A DNA stretch of 64,000 bases. It comes from an uncultured Pseudomonadales bacterium. GTDB taxonomy: Bacteria; Pseudomonadota; Gammaproteobacteria; Pseudomonadales; Azotimanducaceae. The DNA is taken from assembly GCA_943787425.1 (NCBI GenBank), contig CALSMJ010000003.1, positions 1 through 64,000 on the forward strand, in the 5' to 3' direction. This document shows positions 56,590 to 64,000 of the stretch, one piece after another (within the stretch, counting starts at the first letter, position 1; each line of letters opens with the position of its first letter). The notes beneath the pieces were generated by a model. That model worked only from the letters and a program-made list of their open reading frames with translations. It did no database searches and was not told the origin of the DNA. The translations under genes and the position numbers were made by a program.

Positions 56590-57400
56590 ACACTTGGCTC
56601 AGCGTCTCAGCCAACAACGCTTCAAAATCATACGCCTTATCACCGATTACCAGAAAATTGGGGTTGAGCAATCCTGCTTTGGTGTTGTACTGCAGCGGTT
56701 GAAAGTCGGTGTTACAAACATCGCCCCCGGCTGCGGTTACCACCGCGTGCGCCGCTGCGGTGTCCCATTCTGATGTTGGCGCGAGCCGCGGATAAAAATC
56801 GGCCTCACCCTCTGCCACCAAACACAGCTTCAGGGAACTGCCCATACTGGTGAGCGACACCCCCTCGAAGGCACCCTCTAATGCTTGCAGCACCGTCTTA
56901 AGCGCGTCCGAGCCATGTCGACGGCTCGCAACCACGGTTAAAGCAGCCGATGAGACAGGCCGAGTCTGGATCACTTGTTCGCTGTCCCCGACGATTTTCC
57001 AGGCCGTGCCGGCCAGCACATCACCCACATAGGTTGTTGATGTGACCGGAACATGAACGATCCCAAAGATGGGTTCATGCCTCGAAATCAAAGCAATGTT
57101 GACCGTAAACTCGCCATTTCGCTCAATGAATTCTTTCGTGCCATCTAACGGGTCGACTAAAAAATACCGGTCCCAGCTGGACCGCGTTTTAAAATCGATC
57201 GCAATGCTTTCTTCGGACAAAACTGGAATATCTGGGAATTGACGCTCGAGCTCGGCAACAATGAGGCGATGCGCTGCCAGGTCTGCCAGCGTTAAAGGTG
57301 ACGCATCCTGCTTTATTTCAACGCCAAAATCGGCTGTATCATAGATGCTGAGAATTTCCGTTCCCGCTTTTCGGGCAATCTCTATAAGGGCTTCGCGCAT
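56585..57400 (-). CDS. cysQ: 3'(2'),5'-bisphosphate nucleotidase
   Basis: 271 residues of the inositol-monophosphatase superfamily. LVDPLDGTKEFIERNGEFTV is the metal and substrate motif 1, VLSEES an upstream metal Glu, and SEWDTAAAHAVVTAAGG motif 2. CysQ hydrolyses 3'-phosphoadenosine 5'-phosphate, the by-product of sulfate assimilation and sulfotransfer, to AMP. It is divergent from the nucleotidase gene with 75 bases between starts. Its 3' end overlaps a tandem repeat. Confidence 0.92.
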   Translation of the reverse strand: MREALIEIARKAGTEILSIYDTADFGVEIKQDASPLTLADLAAHRLIVAELERQFPDIPVLSEESIAIDFKTRSSWDRYFLVDPLDGTKEFIERNGEFTVNIALISRHEPIFGIVHVPVTSTTYVGDVLAGTAWKIVGDSEQVIQTRPVSSAALTVVASRRHGSDALKTVLQALEGAFEGVSLTSMGSSLKLCLVAEGEADFYPRLAPTSEWDTAAAHAVVTAAGGDVCNTDFQPLQYNTKAGLLNPNFLVIGDKAYDFEALLAETLSQVS

Positions 57401-57475
57401 GATGACTCCTGATCCAAAACGATTAGTAGGTTACACTGCCTCGGATCAATTTGACCAACCCATCGCAAGGCTCAG

Positions 57476-58141
57476 ATGAATCTGCTTAACTTCGAAAGCA
57501 TCCTTTTGGATATGGACGGCACTTTGCTGGATGGTTACTTTGATGACCTCTTCTGGAATGATTGGGTTGCCAAAGCCTATGCGACGCGCACTGGACTGCC
57601 GTTACACCAGGCCAGGACGAAAGTCCAAAGCGACCTGCAAGCCGTCGCCGGTCAGTTCGCCTGGTACGACTTTGATCGCTGGGCTTGCCACTTCGGACTC
57701 GACTTAGCGTCGTTACAGGACCGCGGCCAAGGCCTCATTCGATGTCGACCGGGAACCCTTGCGCTACTCGATTATGTCACCGACCACAAGGTGCCCATGA
57801 TTCTCACGACCAACGCCCACCCCAAAGTCTTAGCCTTTAAACTTGACGCAATCCAAGTACAACATCCTAATTTCACCTCTTACTTTTCACATATCATCAG
57901 CAGTCATCGTTTCGGCTTTCCGAAGGAGGCGCAGGGTTTCTGGCAGCGGTTCGCGGCGCAAACCGGGATCAAGCCGGCGCGCACCGCCTTAATCGATGAT
58001 AATGCGCAGGTTCTGAATGCGGCAAAGGCCTATGGGATCGCTGGGCTGATCGCAGTCAGCCAGCCCAACTCGAATCTACCGCCGACACGATTACCAGGGT
58101 ATGACAACGTGCGCTACTTGAACGAACTCATCAAGGAATAA
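57476..58141 (+). CDS. HAD-family GMP/IMP nucleotidase (YrfG-like)
   Basis: 221 residues, the length of YrfG. HAD motif I is LLDMDGTLLDGYFDDLFWND with the nucleophile Asp, motif II LTTNAHPK, and the Lys/Asp motifs include GFPKEAQGFW and ALIDDNAQVL. E. coli YrfG is a GMP/IMP 5'-nucleotidase. In E. coli yrfG is next to hslR (Hsp15), and the same pairing is seen here with a 6-base gap, which strengthens the assignment. Confidence 0.86.
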   Translation: MNLLNFESILLDMDGTLLDGYFDDLFWNDWVAKAYATRTGLPLHQARTKVQSDLQAVAGQFAWYDFDRWACHFGLDLASLQDRGQGLIRCRPGTLALLDYVTDHKVPMILTTNAHPKVLAFKLDAIQVQHPNFTSYFSHIISSHRFGFPKEAQGFWQRFAAQTGIKPARTALIDDNAQVLNAAKAYGIAGLIAVSQPNSNLPPTRLPGYDNVRYLNELIKE

Positions 58142-58147
58142 CGCCAA

Positions 58148-58522
58148 ATGATTCGAACCGATAAATGGCTTTGGGCCGCCCGGTTTTATAAAACCCGAGC
58201 CCAAGCCAAAGAAGCCGTCGACGGCGGCAAAGTCAAAGTGAACGGCGCGCGTACGAAACCGGCGAAAGAAATCAAGATCAATGACCTCGTTGAATTCAAG
58301 GCTGGATGGGATGATCGCGCCGTAATCGTCACGGGCCTGTCTGACATTCGTCGGGGCGCTGCCGAGGCCGCGCTGCTGTTTGAGGAGACCGAAGCCAGCT
58401 TACAAAACAGAGAAACGGCCCGACTCAAACGCGCCAGCCTAGGTCCCATGCCAAGAGGCGAGCGCCCGACCAAAAGAGATCGGCGCCAGATCCACCGATT
58501 GGTCTCACGGCCAGATTCCTAG
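58148..58522 (+). CDS. hslR: Hsp15, ribosome-associated heat-shock RNA-binding protein
   Basis: 124 residues. The S4 RNA-binding domain fills about 1-60: RTDKWLWAARFYKTRAQAKE and VDGGKVKVNGARTKPAKEIK. The basic C-terminal tail (RLKRASLGPMP, KRDRRQIHRL) is typical of Hsp15, which binds free 50S subunits carrying nascent peptide and helps recycle them. It directly follows the YrfG-like gene as in E. coli. Confidence 0.93.
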   Translation: MIRTDKWLWAARFYKTRAQAKEAVDGGKVKVNGARTKPAKEIKINDLVEFKAGWDDRAVIVTGLSDIRRGAAEAALLFEETEASLQNRETARLKRASLGPMPRGERPTKRDRRQIHRLVSRPDS

Positions 58523-58616
58523 ACCAACACCTGAATAACAAGCGCGTTTATTTTTGCACAAGGTCGATGATATGCTCGGCGCTGACTCAGGCCTACCTGG
58601 TTCAAGCGCCTAATCC

Positions 58617-58676
58617 TGACAACGATGAATTATCCCAATGCATCATCAGATAGGCCATCTTAAGGAATCGTTGTCA
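58617..58676 (+). promoter_or_regulatory. inverted repeat enclosing the gshA ribosome site
   Basis: TGACAACGAT (58617-58626) and ATCGTTGTCA (58667-58676) are perfect 10-bp complements. The right arm runs up to and into the ATG of gshA, and the ribosome site AAGGA (58662-58666) sits just inside the loop of about 40 bases. Folding would hide the start codon, a plausible translational switch. It could instead be a protein-binding site. Confidence 0.5.
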
Positions 58677-60253
58677 TGGCGGCTGATTTGCTAAAACAAC
58701 TTGTAACGGCAAGCAATGCACAAGAAATGCTCACGTTTCAAAGAGGCATTGAGCGAGAACTGCTCAGGACGACCCAACAGGGGGCATTGGCCTTAACCCA
58801 ACACCCAAACGCGCTCGGTGCTAAGCTCACGCACCCGTCAATCACAACCGATTTTTCGGAATCCCAGCTGGAATTAATTACCCCCGTGCACGCTTCAACC
58901 GAGACGGTTTTAGCAGACCTTGCGCAGATTCATCAGTGGACGGCACAACACCTAAACGATGAGCGGCTCTGGCCCGGGAGCATGCCTTGCCGCTTGCCCG
59001 AAGAACACTTAATCCCACTCGCCTATTACGGCGACTCTAACCTGGGTCGACTTAAAACGACCTACCGACACGGGCTTGGCATTCGATACAACCGAACGAT
59101 GCAAACCATTTGTGCCGTGCATTACAACTTCTCTTTTAAACCCGCTTTTTTTGACGCAATGCATCAAATAGCGACTTCACAGCCGCTGCCCGCAGCCGGT
59201 GAGCGGGCGTATCGCTCAGAGAAGTACTTTGGATTAATGCGTAACTTTCGAAGCCTAGCTTGGCTGCCGGCCTATCTGTTCGGCGCGTCTCCAGCCGTTG
59301 ATCAAAGTTTTGTAAGAAACCAGCAACACGACCTGTTGCCATTGGGTGATCAGACTTTTTACAAACCTTATGCCACCAGTTTGCGTTCAGGCGGCTTGGG
59401 CTACCAAAGCGCAACCCAAGCCGAACTTTTAAACGTGTGCTACAACAGTTTGGAGAACTACACCGCAACCCTGCGCCATGGCATCACGACCCAATTTTTG
59501 CCCTATCAGGCGCTGGAGCAACACAAAACCATTCAATTTGCACAGGTTAATACCAACATCCTGCAGTCTGAAGCGGAGTTTTATTCCTCTGTCCGGGCCA
59601 AATCAAACCCACCGCCAGGTCAGAATTTTTTAAAGCACCTCGATGAGAATGGGGTGGGTTATATTGAAGTTCGTATGCTCGACATTAATCCCTACTTACC
59701 CCTAGGGGTGAGCGCAGATCAGCTGAATTTTATGGATTTGTTGCTTTTGCACTGCATGCTTTCGCCAAGCCCAGAACACGATGAGCGCCTCTGCCATGAG
59801 GCTGTACAAAACTTTACCCAGGTAACCGAGTCAGGACGTAAGCCTGGGCTGATCTTAGAGAACACGGCGCAGCCGATTCGCCTTCAAGCTTGGGCTCGAA
59901 AGCTGTTTCAAACGCTTTATGAACTTGCCGAGATCCTCGACCCGCTGCATCAGACAACGCGGTATAAAGCCAGTCTTGACGCGCTCATAGGACGAATAGA
60001 CGATCCAGATCTGACCCCGAGTGGACAAATTTTAAAAGACCTGATGAGCCAATCAGCCAGTCTCATCGATCATCACCTGCAATTAAGTCGACGTCACCAT
60101 CAAGACTTTATGACCCAACCCATTACGCCAGCAGTCAGTCAAGCACTGGATCAACTCGCGGCGCAATCAAGACGGGATTTTGACCAGATACCAGCCAATC
60201 GGGATGAAGATTTTTCCGAATTTCTGGCGAACTATCACAAGGCCTATGAATAA
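58676..60253 (+). CDS. gshA: glutamate-cysteine ligase
   Basis: 525 residues, close to E. coli GshA (518). It joins Glu and Cys with ATP, the first step of glutathione synthesis. TFQRGIERELLRTTQQG, HPSITTDFSESQLELITPVH, GLGIRYNRTMQTICAVHYNF and YIEVRMLDINPYLPLGVS are recognisable class I landmarks. AAGGA precedes the ATG inside a candidate hairpin. It is followed after 5 bases by acpH. No gshB lies in the window. Confidence 0.95.
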   Translation: MAADLLKQLVTASNAQEMLTFQRGIERELLRTTQQGALALTQHPNALGAKLTHPSITTDFSESQLELITPVHASTETVLADLAQIHQWTAQHLNDERLWPGSMPCRLPEEHLIPLAYYGDSNLGRLKTTYRHGLGIRYNRTMQTICAVHYNFSFKPAFFDAMHQIATSQPLPAAGERAYRSEKYFGLMRNFRSLAWLPAYLFGASPAVDQSFVRNQQHDLLPLGDQTFYKPYATSLRSGGLGYQSATQAELLNVCYNSLENYTATLRHGITTQFLPYQALEQHKTIQFAQVNTNILQSEAEFYSSVRAKSNPPPGQNFLKHLDENGVGYIEVRMLDINPYLPLGVSADQLNFMDLLLLHCMLSPSPEHDERLCHEAVQNFTQVTESGRKPGLILENTAQPIRLQAWARKLFQTLYELAEILDPLHQTTRYKASLDALIGRIDDPDLTPSGQILKDLMSQSASLIDHHLQLSRRHHQDFMTQPITPAVSQALDQLAAQSRRDFDQIPANRDEDFSEFLANYHKAYE

Positions 60254-60258
60254 GCCTT

Positions 60259-60900
60259 GTGAACCATTTAGCGCATCTATTGTTATCCGGCAACAACGAC
60301 CAACTGCTTCTCGGCGGGTTTCTGGGGGACTTTGTTAAAGGCCTACAGATCGGCGTTCGGCCCGTGGCCATCGAGCAAGGAATCAGACTGCACCGCGCCA
60401 TTGACGCCTATACCGATCAACATCCAAGCGTTACCGCGTGTCGTTTAGCGCTGCCAAACAATTTAAGACGCGTATCAGGGATTGTCACCGATATTGCGTT
60501 TGATCACTTCTTGGCGAAATCCTTCACACGCTACCATCCTCAAAGTCTGCAGCAATTTGACCAATCAGCCTTTGAGCGCCTTTTAAAACCCAAACACCTC
60601 GATTTCTTTCCTGAGCAGGCCCTTTTAACCTGCCAGCGTATGCGCGACTTTAAAAGCCTGTTTCGGACACAAGACGAGGACTTTATCGCTCGCAGTCTGA
60701 CTCACATCGGTCGTAGGCTTCGTGGCGGCGAACGATTTTTCAACTCAGAAACGATCCCCGAGATCAACGCAGCCCTACCATTTATCCAAGCAAGCTTCCC
60801 AGAATTCTTTGCTTGCCTGCGAGGGTTTGTGGACAATTGGATAACAAATGATGACCGCGCAACAGGCCCAGTGGCCAACGAGGCACCACACAGAGGATGA
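60259..60900 (+). CDS. acpH: acyl carrier protein phosphodiesterase
   Basis: 213 residues. NHLAHLLLSGNNDQLLLGGF and LGDFVKG are the N-terminal signature of AcpH (DUF479), followed by GIRLHRAIDAYTDQHP and IAFDHFLAKSF with metal His and Asp residues. It removes 4'-phosphopantetheine from acyl carrier protein. The GTG start is 5 bases past gshA. Its stop overlaps the next ATG by 4 bases (ATGA), so gshA, acpH and dsbB form an operon. Confidence 0.92.
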   Translation: MNHLAHLLLSGNNDQLLLGGFLGDFVKGLQIGVRPVAIEQGIRLHRAIDAYTDQHPSVTACRLALPNNLRRVSGIVTDIAFDHFLAKSFTRYHPQSLQQFDQSAFERLLKPKHLDFFPEQALLTCQRMRDFKSLFRTQDEDFIARSLTHIGRRLRGGERFFNSETIPEINAALPFIQASFPEFFACLRGFVDNWITNDDRATGPVANEAPHRG

Positions 60901-61415
60901 AGGAATCACCCGACATGCCGATCTTGACCCAAAGACTTTTACTCATCGCGCTAAGTGCTAGCAGTTTGCTGCTGATTTTGATTGCGCTCATGATGGAGCA
61001 CTTGTTGTACTTAGAGCCCTGTCCGTTGTGCATTTTCCAACGAGTCGGTATTGTCTCAGCTGGCTGCCTTGCTGCGTTGGCGGCGCTGCATTATCCAGAA
61101 CAGCTCGGCATGCGGGTCTACGCAAGTCTTATTGTTGCGTCTTTTCTCGCCAGCACCAGTCTCGCCCTTAGACAGCTGTGGCTTCAAAGCTTACCGGCAG
61201 ATCAAGTTCCCGCGTGCGGGCCCAGCCTTGAGTATTTGATCGATGTTCTACCACTTACCGATGTCCTAGCCATTGTTCTCAATGGGGATGGGAGCTGTGC
61301 TGAAGTCGCCTGGTCCTTATTTGGACTATCGATCCCGGCATGGGTCGTGGTCGCTTGCGTGCCTTTGATCCTCGCCAGTCTTTGGCTTTATCGTGCCCCA
61401 AGAACAGCGCCCTGA
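60897..61415 (+). CDS. dsbB: disulfide bond formation protein B
   Basis: 172 residues with four predicted membrane helices. LEPCPLCIFQRVGI holds the first redox pair C-x-x-C (near 42-45); the second pair is in VPACGPSLEYL and GDGSCAEVAWSL in the second periplasmic loop. It reoxidises DsbA and passes electrons to quinone. The start at 60897 overlaps the acpH stop; an ATG at 60915 (MPILTQRL) with GAAGGA upstream is also possible. Confidence 0.93.
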   Translation: MKESPDMPILTQRLLLIALSASSLLLILIALMMEHLLYLEPCPLCIFQRVGIVSAGCLAALAALHYPEQLGMRVYASLIVASFLASTSLALRQLWLQSLPADQVPACGPSLEYLIDVLPLTDVLAIVLNGDGSCAEVAWSLFGLSIPAWVVVACVPLILASLWLYRAPRTAP

Positions 61416-61484
61416 TGAAAATATGCGGGTTTTAAGCGAGGCTATTCGCGCGGGTGTTACACTAAGAATTTGAGTCGCTCGCTA

Positions 61485-64000
<2,516 letters not shown>

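Noticed and set aside
58590-58620. tRNA-like GGTTCAAGCGCC
   Set aside because: The T-loop-like piece is not accompanied by the D- and anticodon stems or an acceptor stem of the right length.

Overview
The window is chromosomal DNA of a gammaproteobacterium, probably a free-living heterotroph of the marine kind (inference). The right-hand third carries housekeeping genes of gammaproteobacterial type: rpoD, cysQ, a YrfG-like nucleotidase, hslR (Hsp15), gshA, acpH, dsbB, a YheS-like ABC-F ATPase and hemB. yaeQ, a long-form isocitrate lyase and the D-rich, Mg-type active-site stretch of HemB point the same way. No tRNA, rRNA, CRISPR array, transposase or phage gene was found. Most of the window is oxidative and acyl-CoA catabolism.

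1-7.7 kb: two divergent operons around a TetR gene. Leftward: tetR, a two-domain extradiol (VOC) dioxygenase, and a type I sulfatase with a CGPSR active site that runs off the left edge. Rightward: an FAD aromatic monooxygenase, an SDR lacking the catalytic Tyr and Lys, a membrane-anchored FAH-family hydrolase, and a secreted sulfatase (CSPTR). Together they read as an unassigned route for a sulfated aromatic compound: desulfation, ring hydroxylation, meta cleavage, hydrolysis. The 113-bp divergent promoter holds a -35/-10 pair and two palindromes. This is the best candidate for an undescribed pathway.

7.7-33.8 kb: a MarR-type regulator, a PhyH dioxygenase, a CoA-binding and a rhodanese protein, an LLM-class oxidoreductase facing a MaoC-like protein, two GMC oxidoreductases, a MOSC protein, isocitrate lyase, an orphan peptide-binding protein, a cupin, a D-aminoacylase-like amidohydrolase, a SulP transporter, a yaeQ operon that includes an unlisted 42-codon membrane peptide gene, an enoyl-CoA hydratase, a GST-like protein, GalM, a small exported protein, a DUF2855 protein and a lipoprotein dipeptidase.

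34-53 kb: two carotenoid-cleavage oxygenases, two MFS carriers near them, an AT-rich GNAT gene (possible import), a TetR regulator, an HpcH/HpaI aldolase, a pair of acyl-CoA dehydrogenases, a beta-lactamase-fold esterase, another MFS carrier, a MATE pump, a threonine dehydratase-like enzyme with a probable decayed glycosidase-like gene behind it, a TPR protein, an SDR and a small membrane protein.

53-64 kb: rpoD, then about 1.3 kb without a recognisable gene but with lysine-codon-rich and tandemly repeated DNA, then cysQ and a rightward run from the YrfG-like gene to hemB, which is cut by the right edge.
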